Assembly: GCF_003206695.1 (NCBI RefSeq)
Contig: NZ_PZJN01000007.1
Coordinates: 235,492 to 299,491, forward strand
Reading direction: 5' to 3'
DNA length: 64,000 nucleotides
Origin: Salinicola halophyticus
Lineage (GTDB): Bacteria; Pseudomonadota; Gammaproteobacteria; Pseudomonadales; Halomonadaceae
Below are positions 27,862 through 41,593 of the stretch, in pieces (position 1 is the stretch's first letter; every line of letters starts with the position of its first letter). Under the pieces are notes generated by a model. That model saw only the letters and a program-made list of their open reading frames with translations, did not search any database and was not told the origin of the DNA. The position numbers were made by a program, and so were the translations under genes.

Positions 27862-29355
27862 TTACTCTTCGCTCTGAAACCAAGGCGCACGGGCAGTCAT
27901 GATCAGTGCCGCTGCGCGCTCCTCGTCCACGTCTTCGATATCCTTCAAATCCTCGATGGACTGTTCTGCGAGGTCCTCCATGGTGACGATGCCACGGCTG
28001 GCAAGAATGAAAGCCAGGTGGCGGTCCATGCCGTCCATCGTGAGAAGGTCTTCGGCGGGCTGAGCGCCATCCAGCTGCTCTTCCGACGCGATGGCCAAGT
28101 TGAGAAGCTCATCCTTGGCTCGTGCACGAAGTTCCTCGACCAGATCCTCATCGAACTCTTCGATCTCCAGCATCTCTTCGAGCGGCACATAGGCCAGCTC
28201 TTCGATCGTCGTGAACCCTTCCTCGACCAGGATACGGGCAACGTCTTCGTCGATCTCGAGATGGTTGATGAAATATTCGACCAGGCTGTCGACTTCCTGC
28301 TCGCGTTTACCCTCGGCTTCATCGACGGTCATGACGTTGAGCGTCCAGCCCGTCAACTCGCTGGCGAGCCTGACGTTCTGTCCGCTACGACCGATGGCCT
28401 GAGCGAGGTTGTCTTCGCCAACGGCGACGTCCATCGAATGGGCGTCCTCGTCGACGAGGATGGAAGCGACTTCCGCCGGCGCCATGGCATTGATCACCAA
28501 CTGCGCAGGGTTGTCGTCCCATAATATGATGTCCACGCGCTCGTTACGCAGCTCGTTGGACACCGCTTGCACGCGTGAACCACGCATGCCGACACAGGCA
28601 CCGACCGGATCGATGCGCCTGTCATTGGTCTTGACCGCGATCTTGGCGCGCGCACCCGGGTCCCGGGCGGCCCCCTTGATCTCGATCAATTGTTCGGCAA
28701 TTTCCGGTACTTCGATCTTGAACAGCTCGACCAGTACACCCGGCTTGGTCCGCGACAGAATCAGCTGAGAGCCGCGTGCTTCCGCATCGACCTTCCACAG
28801 CAGCGCGCGCACCCGCTCGTTCATGCGGTAACGCTCGCCGGGAATCATCTCGCCTCGCGGCAGAAACCCTTCGGCATTCTCGCCAAGGTCAATGATCAGG
28901 CCATCACGTGTCGTTTTCTTGACGATACCCGCCACCAGCTCACCTTCCCGCTCGGTGTACTGCTTGACGATCTGGGCCCGCTCGGCCTCGCGCACCTTCT
29001 GCACGATGACCTGCTTGGCGGTCTGGGCGGCGATCCGTCCGAACGCCACCGACTCGACCTGATCTTCGATGACATCGCCTGCTGCCAGCGGAGGCTCGCG
29101 TTTTTCCGCCTCGGACAGCGGCACTTCGCGATCTTCACTGAGATACTCTTCGTCTTCGACCACGACCCAGCGGCGGAAAGTATCGTACTCGCCGGTGCGG
29201 CGATCAATCTGAACGCGAATGCTGACGTCCTGGCCTTCGAAACGCTTGCGCGACGCGCTGGCCAACGCCGCCTCGACCGCCTCGAAAATGACGTCTCGGG
29301 GCACGCTCTTCTCATTGGAGATGGCGTCAACGACCAGCAGTATCTCTTTGCTCAT
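27862..29355 (-). CDS. nusA: Transcription elongation/termination factor NusA
   Basis: A 497-residue RNA polymerase-binding factor for pausing, termination and antitermination. The N-terminal domain is 1-130, the S1 domain about 135-200 ([21 protein letters not shown]), KH1/KH2 about 230-345 ([32 protein letters not shown]), then two acidic repeats of the C-terminal AR1/AR2 type. Start ATG 29355 with GAGG upstream. It follows rimP with a 121-nt spacer that is longer than usual and contains degenerate repeats. Confidence 0.97.
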   Translation of the reverse strand: MSKEILLVVDAISNEKSVPRDVIFEAVEAALASASRKRFEGQDVSIRVQIDRRTGEYDTFRRWVVVEDEEYLSEDREVPLSEAEKREPPLAAGDVIEDQVESVAFGRIAAQTAKQVIVQKVREAERAQIVKQYTEREGELVAGIVKKTTRDGLIIDLGENAEGFLPRGEMIPGERYRMNERVRALLWKVDAEARGSQLILSRTKPGVLVELFKIEVPEIAEQLIEIKGAARDPGARAKIAVKTNDRRIDPVGACVGMRGSRVQAVSNELRNERVDIILWDDNPAQLVINAMAPAEVASILVDEDAHSMDVAVGEDNLAQAIGRSGQNVRLASELTGWTLNVMTVDEAEGKREQEVDSLVEYFINHLEIDEDVARILVEEGFTTIEELAYVPLEEMLEIEEFDEDLVEELRARAKDELLNLAIASEEQLDGAQPAEDLLTMDGMDRHLAFILASRGIVTMEDLAEQSIEDLKDIEDVDEERAAALIMTARAPWFQSEE

Positions 29356-29384
29356 GGCTATGCCTCGCCGAAAAACCGGTTCTT

Positions 29385-29476
29385 GATCTCGAATAACTGA
29401 GTCGATCTCGAATGAATGAGTCAGTCTCGAATGTCAGTCTCGAACAACTGGGTTATCGAATAACAGGTGATCGAAA
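29385..29476. repeat. Degenerate tandem repeat between nusA and rimP
   Basis: Units headed by (G)ATCTCGAA or GTCTCGAA: 29385-29403 (19 nt), 29404-29423 (20), 29424-29436 (13), 29437-29454 (18), then ATCGAATAAC and GATCGAAATC. The spacing is irregular. They fill most of the spacer between two co-transcribed genes. Confidence 0.65.
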
Positions 29477-29938
29477 TCAGTCGTCGAACTGCGGGACGAC
29501 GCGAGCCTGATCGATGCTTTCGATGGGAAAGCAGTATTCTTCCGAGTCCATGTGCAGCAGCACTTCGTCGCCGTCGATACCGGCCAAGCGCCCCTGAAAC
29601 TTGCGCCGACCATCAAACGCGGTGCGTAGCTTGAGCTGCACCACCTGGCCGCGAAAGCGCGAAAAATGATCAAGCGTATAAAGTGGGCGATCGAGTCCTG
29701 GAGAGGAAACCTCCAGGCTGTAATTGCCCGGGATGGGATCTTCGACATCCATGACGCCGCTGATCTGGCGACTGACGCCAGCGCAATCATCGACCGAGAT
29801 GCCGTTGGGGCTATCGATATAGACCATCAGCTTGGAGTGCTTACCCTGAGCCAGATAATCGAGGCCCCACAGCTCGAAGCCCATGGCGGTAACCACCGGC
29901 TCGATGAGCGCATACAGTGCTGCGTCCTTGGTGACCAC
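29477..29938 (-). CDS. rimP: Ribosome maturation factor RimP
   Basis: A 153-residue protein for 30S assembly. LYALIEPVVTAMGFELWGLDYL, VYIDSPNGISVDDCAGVSRQISGVMDVEDPI and the SPGLDRPL motif are family signatures; the C-terminal SH3-like domain includes GRLAGIDGDEVLL. The start is GTG 29938 with GGAG six nt upstream. First protein gene of the rimP-nusA-infB operon, behind the initiator tRNA gene, as in E. coli metY-rimP. Confidence 0.95.
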   Translation of the reverse strand: MVTKDAALYALIEPVVTAMGFELWGLDYLAQGKHSKLMVYIDSPNGISVDDCAGVSRQISGVMDVEDPIPGNYSLEVSSPGLDRPLYTLDHFSRFRGQVVQLKLRTAFDGRRKFQGRLAGIDGDEVLLHMDSEEYCFPIESIDQARVVPQFDD

Positions 29939-30080
29939 AAACGACTCCTACAGCAGTTGCATCAGGCACCTGACCGGGAGTTGAGAGACATGCAAGGTGC
30001 TAGGTGGCTGACTGGCATTGGCGTCAGCAGCGACGTCGACAACGACAACACGTTGAAAACGACAGAGCCGCTAACAAAAA

Positions 30081-30100
30081 GCCCCTTCTCAGGAAGGGGC
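30081..30100 (-). terminator. Terminator/attenuator after tRNA-fMet
   Basis: GCCCCTTC/GAAGGGGC stem with loop TCAG, then TTTTT on the minus strand, between the tRNA and rimP. In E. coli, comparable metY terminators are partly read through into rimP-nusA. Confidence 0.75.
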
Positions 30101-30113
30101 CTTTCAAAAAACT

Positions 30114-30190
<77 letters not shown>

Positions 30191-30341
30191 ACATCAGGTT
30201 GGCGATTATAGAAACGACCTTGAGATGGGTCAAGGAAGGCCGTGATATCGCCCGATTCTTTTTGCCGACATCGGCAATCGGAATCGTCTTGCTGGAACTC
30301 TTGCTTTATCGCCCGACTTACCGAATCGGTAAGCTTGGCGA

Positions 30342-30428
30342 TGGTGCCGAAGGCGGGACTTGAACCCGCACGACCATAAGGTCACTACCCCCTCAAGATA
30401 GCGTGTCTACCAATTCCACCACTTCGGC
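30342..30428 (-). tRNA. tRNA-Leu (GAG)
   Basis: An 87-nt class II tRNA with a long variable arm and encoded CCA. The anticodon loop TTGAGGG between stems CTATC and GGTAG gives anticodon GAG. It lies between secG and the initiator tRNA, as leuU does in E. coli. Confidence 0.96.
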
Positions 30429-30512
30429 ATCAGGGGTGTGTAGCACCTAAGCGCTACACCAATCTCGCCACATCTACGGGTCTAGCTAAACGTAGCGAGT
30501 TTTCCTTTCCAC

Positions 30513-30893
30513 TCAAGGATTTGACGATTCCTGACCGCCACCTTCCTCGAGTGCTGGCGCAGCATTATTCCCGCTTTGGGCACCATCGTCAAGCGAAGGG
30601 GCGCCATTTTGTTGCTGCTCGATCACTTGAGCGTCGGGAATACCACTTTGCGGCGCATTGCCCGCGTTGGTGGCGAAGTATGCGAGCCCCAGCGACGTGA
30701 CGAAAAACAGCGCCGCCAGACCACCTGTCAGCTTGGACAGAAACCCGCCGCTACCGCGCGAACCGAAGACGGTCTGCGAGGAACCGCCGCCAAAAGCCGC
30801 GCCCGCTTCGGCTCCCTTGCCCTGCTGCAGCAGGACAAACACCACCAGTGCGATGGCGGCCAGAACGTGAACCAACAAAATTGCTATTTGCAT
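30513..30893 (-). CDS. secG: Protein-export membrane protein SecG
   Basis: A 126-residue inner-membrane subunit of the SecYEG translocon. Helix 1 is IAILLVHVLAAIALVVFVLL and helix 2 is LAALFFVTSLGLAYFAT. Between them lies the conserved QQGKGAEAGAAFGGGSSQTVFGSRGSGGFLSK region (in pieces). The Gln/Asn/Gly-rich cytoplasmic or periplasmic tail is variable in the family. It follows tpiA by 4 nt and precedes tRNA-Leu. Confidence 0.96.
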   Translation of the reverse strand: MQIAILLVHVLAAIALVVFVLLQQGKGAEAGAAFGGGSSQTVFGSRGSGGFLSKLTGGLAALFFVTSLGLAYFATNAGNAPQSGIPDAQVIEQQQNGAPSLDDGAQSGNNAAPALEEGGGQESSNP

Positions 30894-30897
30894 GAAA

Positions 30898-31647
30898 TCA
30901 ACCTGCTGACTGACAAATCGCTATAAAATCGTCGACCTTGAGCGACGCTCCGCCGATCAGGCCGCCGTCGATATCTTGCTGCGCGAGCAACGCCCGTGCG
31001 TTATCCGCACTCATGCTGCCGCCGTAAAGCAGACGCAGCGACTCGGCCAACTCACGGTCGAAGCCGGCCTGATAGGCGCGAATCGCGGCCATCATCTGCT
31101 GAGCCTGCTCCGGTGTCGCAGTACGTCCGGTACCGATGGCCCAGACGGGCTCGTAAGCAAGCGTCATCTGTCGCCGTTGACTCGGCTCGAGCCGGGCCAT
31201 GACGTAGCCTACCTGACGCAACACGACTTCCTCGGAGTGGCCGGCATCGCGCTCTTCGAGCGTCTCGCCCACGCACAGGATCGGGCTGATCCCAGCCTGA
31301 AGCGCGGCGACCACACGCTCGTAAACTTGCTCGTCGCTTTCCTGAAAGAGCTGGCGACGCTCGGAGTGGCCAACCAGCACGTACTCGACCCCGAATTCGC
31401 CGAGCATCTGGCCGCTGACTTCACCGGTGCGCGCACCGGAGGACAACGGATTCAGCGTTTGCGCACCCAGGCCGAGAGGCGTGTCCGCGAACGCGCGGCG
31501 CGCGGCATCGAGGTAGGGAAACGGAGGATGGATCACCACGTCGGCTGGCGACGGCAACTCAATCTCGGCGAATGCTCGACCAAACGTCTCGACCAATTCC
31601 GCCGAGCCGTTCATCTTCCAGTTACCCGCGATCAACGGCTTGCGCAT
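30898..31647 (-). CDS. tpiA: Triosephosphate isomerase
   Basis: A 249-residue glycolytic TIM barrel that interconverts glyceraldehyde 3-phosphate and dihydroxyacetone phosphate. Catalytic Lys is in GNWKMNG (K11), His in VGHSERR and Glu in AYEPVWAIGTG; the phosphate loop YGGSMSADNA is near the C-terminus. ATG 31647 follows GGGAGG; the in-frame extension to 31695 is not needed. Placed between glmM and secG. Confidence 0.97.
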   Translation of the reverse strand: MRKPLIAGNWKMNGSAELVETFGRAFAEIELPSPADVVIHPPFPYLDAARRAFADTPLGLGAQTLNPLSSGARTGEVSGQMLGEFGVEYVLVGHSERRQLFQESDEQVYERVVAALQAGISPILCVGETLEERDAGHSEEVVLRQVGYVMARLEPSQRRQMTLAYEPVWAIGTGRTATPEQAQQMMAAIRAYQAGFDRELAESLRLLYGGSMSADNARALLAQQDIDGGLIGGASLKVDDFIAICQSAG

Positions 31648-31726
31648 GCAACCTCCCATCGGTGGTGCGACATGGTATAAGAGCCTTGACAGCAAGACAA
31701 CAAGTGCCGCCGGCTATCTCGTTGGT

Positions 31727-33112
31727 TCAGGCGATCAAGGTTTCGACGCTATCGGCGATCCGTTGGGCCATGGCTTGAACATCGAATCGTGGCCGTCCTT
31801 CCACCATGACCCGGATCAACGGCTCCGTGCCCGACGGGCGCAACAACACCCGACCGCTACCGCCCAGCTCATCTTCGACCGAACTTACCGTCTGGCGCAG
31901 CGCCTGGCTGTCCAACAGCGATCTGGCATCGAAGCCCGCGGGCAGTCGAACATTGATCAGCGACTGCGGCGCCTTCTCGAAGCCATCGAGCAGCTGCTCC
32001 AGCGGCGCGCCTTCTCGCATCATCACCGCCAACACCTGCAGCGCGGCGACGATTCCGTCCCCGGTCGTCTGTACGTTGCGGCAGACGATGTGGCCGGACG
32101 CCTCGCCCCCCAGCAGCCAATCGTTGGCGAGCAGCCGTTCGACCACATATCGATCGCCCACCTTGGCCCGCTCGAAGGGAATGCCCTGTTTTTCGAAAGC
32201 CGCCGCCAGACCGAAGTTGGTCATGAGCGTACCCACGACCCCGCCATTGAGCTTGCCCCGGGCGTGCAGATCCCGCGCGATGATATAGAGAATCTCGTCG
32301 CCATCCACCAGCTTGCCGTGGCGATCGATCAGCAGCACCCGGTCGCCGTCGCCGTCAAAGGCGATACCCAGGTCGGCCTGGCGTGCCAGCACGGCTTCGC
32401 TCAAGCGACCGGTATGCGTCGAGCCTACGTCCTGGTTGATATTGAGACCGTCGGGCTCGCCGCCGATCACGCTGACGTCGGCTCCCAGCTCGCGAAAGAC
32501 ATTGGGTGCGATGTGATAGGTCGCCCCGTGGGCGCAGTCCAGCACGATTCGCAGGCCGTGCAGCTCGAGACGATTGTGGACCGTGGATTTGCAGAATTCG
32601 ATATAGCGTCCGGCGGCATCGTTGATCCGGACCGCCTTGCCGAGCTGATTCGGCGCCATCGTCTCCAGCGGTCTATCCAGCTCGTTCTCGATCTCCGTTT
32701 CGACCTCGTCGGCGAGCTTCAGCCCTTCCGCCGAGAAGAACTTGATGCCGTTGTCTTGGTACGGATTGTGTGACGCGGAGATCACGATGCCAGCATCGGC
32801 ACGAAACGTCCGGGTCAGATAGGCGATACCCGGCGTCGGCATGGGGCCCAGCAACGACACATCGGCACCGGCGGCCGACAATCCTGCCTCCAGCGCCGAT
32901 TCGAACATGTAACCCGAGATCCGCGTGTCCTTGCCGATGATCACCTTGGGCCGCGTCGACTGGGAAAACTTGTGCCGCGCCTGATGACCGGAGAGCTTGC
33001 GGGCCAGCACCCGGCCCATCGCCCAGCCCAGCTTGAGCATGAAATCGGCAGTGATGGGATACTCGCCGACGGTCCCGCGAATACCGTCGGTACCAAAATA
33101 ACGTCTACTCAT
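31727..33112 (-). CDS. glmM: Phosphoglucosamine mutase
   Basis: A 461-residue enzyme that converts glucosamine 6-phosphate to the 1-phosphate for peptidoglycan and LPS precursors. The phosphoserine loop is ISASHNP (S114), the Mg-binding loop FDGDGDR, the sugar loop GEASGH and the phosphate loop [12 protein letters not shown]. About 12 extra residues near 40-55 ([17 protein letters not shown]) separate it from the E. coli length. ATG 33112 overlaps the folP stop (ATGA), indicating coupling. Confidence 0.96.
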   Translation of the reverse strand: MSRRYFGTDGIRGTVGEYPITADFMLKLGWAMGRVLARKLSGHQARHKFSQSTRPKVIIGKDTRISGYMFESALEAGLSAAGADVSLLGPMPTPGIAYLTRTFRADAGIVISASHNPYQDNGIKFFSAEGLKLADEVETEIENELDRPLETMAPNQLGKAVRINDAAGRYIEFCKSTVHNRLELHGLRIVLDCAHGATYHIAPNVFRELGADVSVIGGEPDGLNINQDVGSTHTGRLSEAVLARQADLGIAFDGDGDRVLLIDRHGKLVDGDEILYIIARDLHARGKLNGGVVGTLMTNFGLAAAFEKQGIPFERAKVGDRYVVERLLANDWLLGGEASGHIVCRNVQTTGDGIVAALQVLAVMMREGAPLEQLLDGFEKAPQSLINVRLPAGFDARSLLDSQALRQTVSSVEDELGGSGRVLLRPSGTEPLIRVMVEGRPRFDVQAMAQRIADSVETLIA

Positions 33113-34023
33113 GATCGCTCCGTTCCTGAAGCTGGTCGTTCCTGAAGCTGGTCGTTCCTGAAGCAAGGTCGCTCCTGAAGCACAGTCCAAGCCATATTGA
33201 TTGCATCCACCGTGGAGGCGACATCGTGCGCTCTGACGATTCTAGCGCCCCGTTCCACCGCCATCACCGCCAAGGCCAATCCGCCGGGGAGTCGCTGGTC
33301 GACGGGGCGCCCCAATGTCTGGCCGATCATGCTCTTGCGCGACATGCCCACCAAGAGCGGCAACTCCAGCGCCATCAGCGATTCCAGCCGATTGAGCAGT
33401 CGCAGATTATGCTCGAGGGTCTTGGCAAAACCGAACCCGGGATCCAGCAGCAGCCGCTCGCGCCCAATTCCCGCCGCCTCGCAGGCCGCCACTCTTTCGC
33501 GGAGAAAATCGGCCACGGCGATCTCGACCGGCCGCTCGTAATGGGGGGCCTGCTGCATCGTTCGCGGCTCACCCAGCATATGCATGAGACAGACCGGCAG
33601 CTCGGTGGCCGCCGCTGCCGCCAGCGCACCCGGACGAGTCAGCGAGCGCACGTCGTTGATCAAGCCGGCGCCCGCCTGGGCGATCTCGCCAATCAGTTCC
33701 GGGGTGCTGGTATCGACCGATACCAGCGCATCGAACTCCGATACCAGCATGTCGACCACCGGCAATACGCGCTCGCGCTCGACCTCCAGCGGTACGGCCT
33801 CGGCACCCGGACGAGTCGATTCTCCACCGACATCGAGGATGGCCGCCCCCTCGTTCAGCAGGCGCTCGGCGTGGCGCCGGGCGGCGTCCAGGCCGTTGTG
33901 TCGGCCACCATCCGAAAACGAATCCGGCGTCACGTTAAGAATACCCATGACGCAGGGACGTGAAAGATCGAGAGTGTGATGACCGCAGCGCAGGCGAGCG
34001 CCGACGGGTGCCGGGTCAGTCAT
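33109..34023 (-). CDS. folP: Dihydropteroate synthase
   Basis: A 304-residue TIM-barrel enzyme that joins p-aminobenzoate to dihydropterin pyrophosphate. [14 protein letters not shown] and GGESTRPGA are the pterin and phosphate motifs; [24 protein letters not shown] and GMSRKSMIG follow. ATG 34023 is chosen; upstream frame begins only with TTG. The last ~23 residues ([20 protein letters not shown]...) are encoded by a 16-nt repeat and lie beyond the usual end of the family. Sits between ftsH and glmM as in E. coli. Confidence 0.94.
   Translation of the reverse strand: MTDPAPVGARLRCGHHTLDLSRPCVMGILNVTPDSFSDGGRHNGLDAARRHAERLLNEGAAILDVGGESTRPGAEAVPLEVERERVLPVVDMLVSEFDALVSVDTSTPELIGEIAQAGAGLINDVRSLTRPGALAAAAATELPVCLMHMLGEPRTMQQAPHYERPVEIAVADFLRERVAACEAAGIGRERLLLDPGFGFAKTLEHNLRLLNRLESLMALELPLLVGMSRKSMIGQTLGRPVDQRLPGGLALAVMAVERGARIVRAHDVASTVDAINMAWTVLQERPCFRNDQLQERPASGTERS
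33122..33188. repeat. 16-nt tandem repeat at the folP 3' end
   Basis: Two identical GTTCCTGAAGCTGGTC units (33122-33137, 33138-33153), then GTTCCTGAAGCAAGGTC and GCTCCTGAAGCACAGTCC. The period is not a multiple of three, so each copy is read in a different frame within folP. Confidence 0.9.
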
Positions 34024-34090
34024 GAAAATCCGTACTCGCAAAAACGCCCACTCTAGGCAGGCCGGGATCGTCGCGCAACTGGCTCGAAAC

Positions 34091-34122
34091 GCGACAGGGC
34101 GCCATTTCTGACGCCCTGTCGC
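34091..34122 (-). terminator. Hairpin after ftsH
   Basis: An 11-bp perfect stem GCGACAGGGCG/CGCCCTGTCGC with a 10-nt loop, 60 nt past the ftsH stop. There is only a short GTTT after it, so it may be a weak terminator or an RNA-end-protecting hairpin between ftsH and folP. Confidence 0.55.
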
Positions 34123-34181
34123 AATTGCTGTCGCTTCCTTATTCGAAGCGCTGTTCTTTCAAGGCAGGCATGCCGAGGCGC

Positions 34182-36140
34182 TTATAGGCCCGTGGGGCCA
34201 CCCAGCGGATCGGACGGGCGACGGCTGTCGGACTCATCGTCCGCGGCGCCATCTTCCTTCGGTTGCGGCTCGGGGTCGTCGACGGGTCGACCGGAACCCG
34301 AGGTCGGGCCGTCGTCGCCCCAATCCTTCGGCGGGCGTGGCTTGCGGCCTTCCATGATGTCCTTGAGCTGCAAGGCATCGATGGTTTCGTACTGCATCAA
34401 CGCTTCCGCCATCAGGTCGAGCTTGTCGCGATTGTCCTCGAGGATCTTGCGCGACATGGCATAGCACTCGTCGATGATCCGACGCACTTCCTTGTCCAGA
34501 CGGGTCGAGGTCTCCCCGGAGCTCAGCTTGCCACCACCCTGGCCCGGACCGCCGAGGAACTGATGCGACTCGTCCTCGTCGTACATCAGCGGCCCCATCT
34601 CTTCGGACAGGCCCCACTTGGCGACCATGCTGTGCGCGAGTTCGGTGGCACGCTTGATATCGTTGGAGGCACCGGTGGTGACGCCATTCGGCCCCAATGT
34701 CATCTCTTCGGCAATACGTCCGCCAAACAGCGAGCAGAGCTGACTGATAATCTGCTGACGGGAGTAGCTGTAACGATCTTCTTCCGGCAGGAACATGGTC
34801 ACGCCCAACGCTCGACCGCGCGGAATGATGGTGACCTTGTAGACCGGATCGTGCTCGGGCATCACCAGACCGATAATGGCGTGGCCGGACTCGTGATAAG
34901 CGGTATTGAGCTTGTCCTTCTCCGACATGACCATGGAGCGCCGCTCGGAGCCCATCATGATCTTGTCCTTGGCCAGCTCCAGCTCTTCCATGCCGACGGT
35001 GCGACGATTGCGCCGCGCCGCGAACAGCGCCGCCTCGTTGACCAGGTTGGCCAGATCGGCGCCGGAGAAACCGGGCGTCCCGCGGGCAATGATGCTGGCC
35101 TGGACGCCGTCGGACATCGGCACCTTGCGCAGGTGCACGTTGAGGATATGCTCGCGCCCCCGAATGTCCGGCAGCGGTACGGTGACCTGGCGGTCGAAGC
35201 GGCCCGGGCGCAGCAGCGCCGGATCGAGCACGTCGGGGCGGTTGGTGGCGGCGATCACGATGATACCGTCGTTGGCTTCGAAACCATCCATCTCGACCAG
35301 CAGCTGGTTCAACGTCTGCTCGCGCTCGTCATGACCACCGCCCATGCCGGAACCACGATGGCGACCGACGGCATCGATCTCGTCGATGAAGATGATGCAA
35401 GGCGCCTGCTTCTTGGCCTGCTCGAACATGTCGCGGACACGGGAAGCACCCACGCCGACGAACATCTCGACGAAGTCCGAACCCGAGATGCTGAAGAACG
35501 GCACCTTGGCTTCACCGGCAATCGCTTTCGCCAACAGGGTCTTACCCGTCCCTGGCGGGCCCACCATCAACACGCCGCGGGGAATCTGCCCACCCAGACG
35601 CTGGAACTTCGAAGGATCCTTGAGGAAGTCGACCAGTTCGACGACCTCCTCCTTGGCTTCGTCACAGCCGGCGACATCGGCAAAGGTGGACTTGATCTGG
35701 TCCTGGCTCAGCAGCTTGGCTTTCGACTTGCCGAAGCTCATCGGTCCGCCTTTGCCACCGCCACCGCCCTGCATCTGACGCATGAAGAAGACGAAGATGC
35801 CCAGAATCAGCAGGATCGGGAAGCTGGCAATCAGCAAGCGCGTCCACAGGCTCTGTTCTTCGGGCTTCTGGCCGACGACCGTGACGTCGTGCGCCAGCAG
35901 GTCGTCCATCAGCTTGGGATCCTGGGCTGCCGGGCGGATGGTCTGGAACTGCGTACCGTCGTCCCGCTCGCCATTGATGGTATAACCCTCAATGGTCACG
36001 CTGCGCACCTGGTCCTTCTGGACCTGCTGCACGAACTGTGAATAGCTCATCGTCTGCGGCGAGCTATCGACACTGAAATTGTTGAACACCGTCAGCAGTA
36101 CAGCCGCGATGACCAACCAGAGAATTAGATTTTTCGCCAT
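34182..36140 (-). CDS. ftsH: ATP-dependent zinc metalloprotease FtsH
   Basis: A 652-residue inner-membrane AAA protease that degrades unstable membrane and cytoplasmic proteins (in E. coli, sigma-32 and LpxC). Two membrane helices ([34 protein letters not shown]) flank a periplasmic domain. Walker A GPPGTGKT and Walker B IIFIDEID are present, the second region of homology holds [18 protein letters not shown], and the zinc site is HESGH. The tail is acidic and Pro-rich. Start ATG 36140 (MAKNLILWL, as in E. coli) although its ribosome site is weak; the frame extends to 36203. Follows rlmE by 99 nt. Confidence 0.96.
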   Translation of the reverse strand: MAKNLILWLVIAAVLLTVFNNFSVDSSPQTMSYSQFVQQVQKDQVRSVTIEGYTINGERDDGTQFQTIRPAAQDPKLMDDLLAHDVTVVGQKPEEQSLWTRLLIASFPILLILGIFVFFMRQMQGGGGGKGGPMSFGKSKAKLLSQDQIKSTFADVAGCDEAKEEVVELVDFLKDPSKFQRLGGQIPRGVLMVGPPGTGKTLLAKAIAGEAKVPFFSISGSDFVEMFVGVGASRVRDMFEQAKKQAPCIIFIDEIDAVGRHRGSGMGGGHDEREQTLNQLLVEMDGFEANDGIIVIAATNRPDVLDPALLRPGRFDRQVTVPLPDIRGREHILNVHLRKVPMSDGVQASIIARGTPGFSGADLANLVNEAALFAARRNRRTVGMEELELAKDKIMMGSERRSMVMSEKDKLNTAYHESGHAIIGLVMPEHDPVYKVTIIPRGRALGVTMFLPEEDRYSYSRQQIISQLCSLFGGRIAEEMTLGPNGVTTGASNDIKRATELAHSMVAKWGLSEEMGPLMYDEDESHQFLGGPGQGGGKLSSGETSTRLDKEVRRIIDECYAMSRKILEDNRDKLDLMAEALMQYETIDALQLKDIMEGRKPRPPKDWGDDGPTSGSGRPVDDPEPQPKEDGAADDESDSRRPSDPLGGPTGL

Positions 36141-36239
36141 GTCGTTCAAGACACCACCCTCGTAGTACGAACCTTGCTGCCTGCGCTTGCCGTGATCTGA
36201 CACTACACCAGATGGGGTCGCTCAACCACGCTTGCAAGC

Positions 36240-36917
36240 CTAGCCCTGAAATCCTTGCGCCAGCAGGTAGACTTCCCGGGACCGGGCCCGTGACGCCTCC
36301 GGCTTGCGTGTTACTACCTTGCGGAAACTGCCTCGCAGATCCCGCAGGTAGTCATCGAATCCTTCGCCCTGAAAAACCTTGGCCAGGAAATGGCCGCCGG
36401 GCGATAACGTCTGTTTCGCCAGATCGAGAGCCAGCTCGACCAGATACATCGACTGCGGCTGGTCGATCGCCGCCATGCCGCTCATGTTCGGCGCCATGTC
36501 TGACAGCACCAGGTCGACACGGCGCTCACCGAGCTCGCCCAGAATCGCTGCCAGCACCTGCTCTTCGGTGAAATCGCCCTGAATGAAGCTGACGCCGGCC
36601 AGCGCATCCATCTCCAGAATATCGGAGGCGATCACCATCCCCTCGGTGCCGACTTTCTCGGCGGCGACCTGACTCCAGCCGCCCGGCGCGGCGCCCAGAT
36701 CGATCACCGCCATGCCGGGACGCAATAACTTGTCACGCTCGTCCAGTTCCAGCAACTTATAGCTTGCACGCGAACGATACCCATCCTTCCAGGACTGCTG
36801 AACATAGCGATCGTCGAAATGCTCTTTCATCCAGCCGGCGCTGCTTTTGCTTTGCCGCGTGGGAGAACCGGCCTTGTCAGCGCCGGATGAGGAGCTAGAG
36901 CTGGAAGAGCGCGCCAC
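36240..36917 (-). CDS. rlmE: 23S rRNA 2'-O-ribose U2552 methyltransferase
   Basis: RlmE/FtsJ, 225 residues, a SAM-dependent heat-shock methyltransferase of the 50S subunit. The SAM motif is [19 protein letters not shown]. The K-D-K-E tetrad appears in [32 protein letters not shown] and [11 protein letters not shown]. The N-terminal [14 protein letters not shown] poly-Ser leader is unusual. Upstream of ftsH, as in many proteobacteria. Confidence 0.95.
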   Translation of the reverse strand: MARSSSSSSSSGADKAGSPTRQSKSSAGWMKEHFDDRYVQQSWKDGYRSRASYKLLELDERDKLLRPGMAVIDLGAAPGGWSQVAAEKVGTEGMVIASDILEMDALAGVSFIQGDFTEEQVLAAILGELGERRVDLVLSDMAPNMSGMAAIDQPQSMYLVELALDLAKQTLSPGGHFLAKVFQGEGFDDYLRDLRGSFRKVVTRKPEASRARSREVYLLAQGFQG

Positions 36918-37214
36918 TGATGATCACCTGGAAGAATAGTCGAGAAAGCGAAGAGCGGTACTGCGGGACTGGAGTGCAGCTCGCAAGCTGCCGGACACAT
37001 CGACCGTGCCATGCCAGGACTGAGCCGTGTCAGGACTTGGCGATGCCCAGATCCGGCCATCCCAAAATCGGGTCGTACCCGAACACGGCCGACGAGCAAC
37101 GGCATCTTTCCTGTTGCCATCGAAACCCGTAACATGGCGCGTTTCGACAGTGCGGTGGTGAGACCGATTGCAGCACCGCTGTAAAATATCGCGAAGTCCA
37201 ACGGTCAGATTACC

Positions 37215-37541
37215 ATGAGCCTAACATCCGCACAAAAGAAAGCCTTTCGCAGCATCGGCCACCACCTGCAGCCGATTGTCACCGTGAGTGAAAACGGTCT
37301 GAGCGAAGGCGCCCAGCAGGAACTCGACCGCGCGCTGAGAGACCACGAGCTGATCAAGGTCAAGCTGGCGATTGCCGACCGCGAGGAACGCCAGGCGATG
37401 GTCGAAGAGCTGGTCGAGGCCTCCGGCGCAGAACTGGTCCAGACGCTGGGCAAGGTCGCCCTGCTCTATCGCCACAACCCCAAGGTCAACCCCAAGCTTT
37501 CCAACATCCAGCGCGCCGAGGAACATCACGGCCGGCACTGA
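37215..37541 (+). CDS. yhbY: CRM-domain RNA-binding protein YhbY
   Basis: A 108-residue CRM-domain protein associated with pre-50S ribosomes. LTSAQKKAFRSIGHHLQPIVTVSENGLSEG and LIKVKLA are typical, with the RNA-binding GxxG-type loop replaced by the usual family segment. Divergent from rlmE across a 297-nt spacer, the same arrangement as in E. coli. A clear terminator follows. Confidence 0.93.
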   Translation: MSLTSAQKKAFRSIGHHLQPIVTVSENGLSEGAQQELDRALRDHELIKVKLAIADREERQAMVEELVEASGAELVQTLGKVALLYRHNPKVNPKLSNIQRAEEHHGRH

Positions 37542-37579
37542 ACACGAAAGCCGCGAGCCGCGAATACAGATACTCCACA

Positions 37580-37616
37580 ACGAGAGAAGCCGCGACACTG
37601 TCGCTGCTTCTCTCGT
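37580..37616 (+). terminator. Terminator of yhbY
   Basis: An 11-bp stem ACGAGAGAAGC/GCTTCTCTCGT encloses a second stem GCGAC/GTCGC and is followed by TTTG. It lies 38 nt past the stop. Confidence 0.75.
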
Positions 37617-37761
37617 TTGCGGCTGCCTATCTTGCAAGCGCTTGCGAGCTAGGAACGAACAAGGCGGAAGCGGCCGAGACAGCGAAGTTTACGGGGTGTA
37701 AATCAGCATGCCGAGGCCGTTTTCAACGCCGTTTGGCCGACGCGCAGCTGCGCGTGAGCGG

Positions 37762-38230
37762 TCAGAGATGCTCGACGCCGGAAATTTCGTACTCCACATC
37801 GCCACCCGGCGTGCGGACGTTGACCACGTCGCCCGCCTGCTTGCCGATCAGCGCACGCGCAATGGGCGAAGTCACCGATATCTTGCCGTCCTTGATCCCG
37901 GCCTCGTCCTCGCCGACGATCCGATAGCGCACTTCTTCATCGGTCTCCAGATTGAGCAACTCGACGGTGACACCGAAGATCACCTTGCCGGTGTTGGGTA
38001 TCTTGGCCACATCGATGACCTGCGCCAATGACAGCTTGCCCTCGATCTCCTGGATACGCCCTTCGATGAATCCCTGCTGCTCGCGGGCGGCATGATATTC
38101 GGCGTTCTCCTTGAGATCGCCGTGCTCGCGGGCGACCGCAATGTCGTTGATGACTCGCGGACGCTCCACGCCTTTCAACTGCTCCAGCTCCTGACGCAAG
38201 GCCTGTTCGCCGTGGACGGTCATCGGGACC

Positions 38231-38238
<8 letters not shown>
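37762..38238 (-). CDS. greA: Transcript cleavage factor GreA
   Basis: A 158-residue factor that enters the RNA polymerase secondary channel and rescues backtracked complexes. The N-terminal coiled coil holds the tip acidic residues in [20 protein letters not shown], and the C-terminal domain has [16 protein letters not shown]. Its ATG overlaps the carB stop by 8 nt (ATGAATAA), and AGGAG lies within carB's last codons, so translation is coupled to carB. Confidence 0.96.
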
Positions 38239-41464
<3,226 letters not shown>

Positions 41465-41528
41465 GCGCTAACACTCGTCGAAAATGGTGGTGTCGGCGGC
41501 TGGCGCCGACCCAGGATGACTGAATTCC

Positions 41529-41593
41529 AAACTGCCGCTGATGGCATGCGACCTGTCGCTGACGGCTCAGGCGACCTGCCGCTGACGGCTCTG
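41529..41593. repeat. 23-nt tandem repeat at the carA 3' end
   Basis: Unit 41548-41570 (GCGACCTGTCGCTGACGGCT plus CAG) and unit 41571-41593 (GCGACCTGCCGCTGACGGCT plus CTG) differ at two positions. A partial third copy with CTGCCGCTGATGGCAT is at 41529-41547. The carA stop codon falls inside the array. Confidence 0.85.

Noticed and set aside
37739-37754. Perfect palindrome ACGCGCAGCTGCGCGT downstream of greA as a terminator
   Set aside because: It has no loop and no T-run; a self-complementary 16-mer in GC-rich DNA can arise by chance. greA termination remains unassigned.
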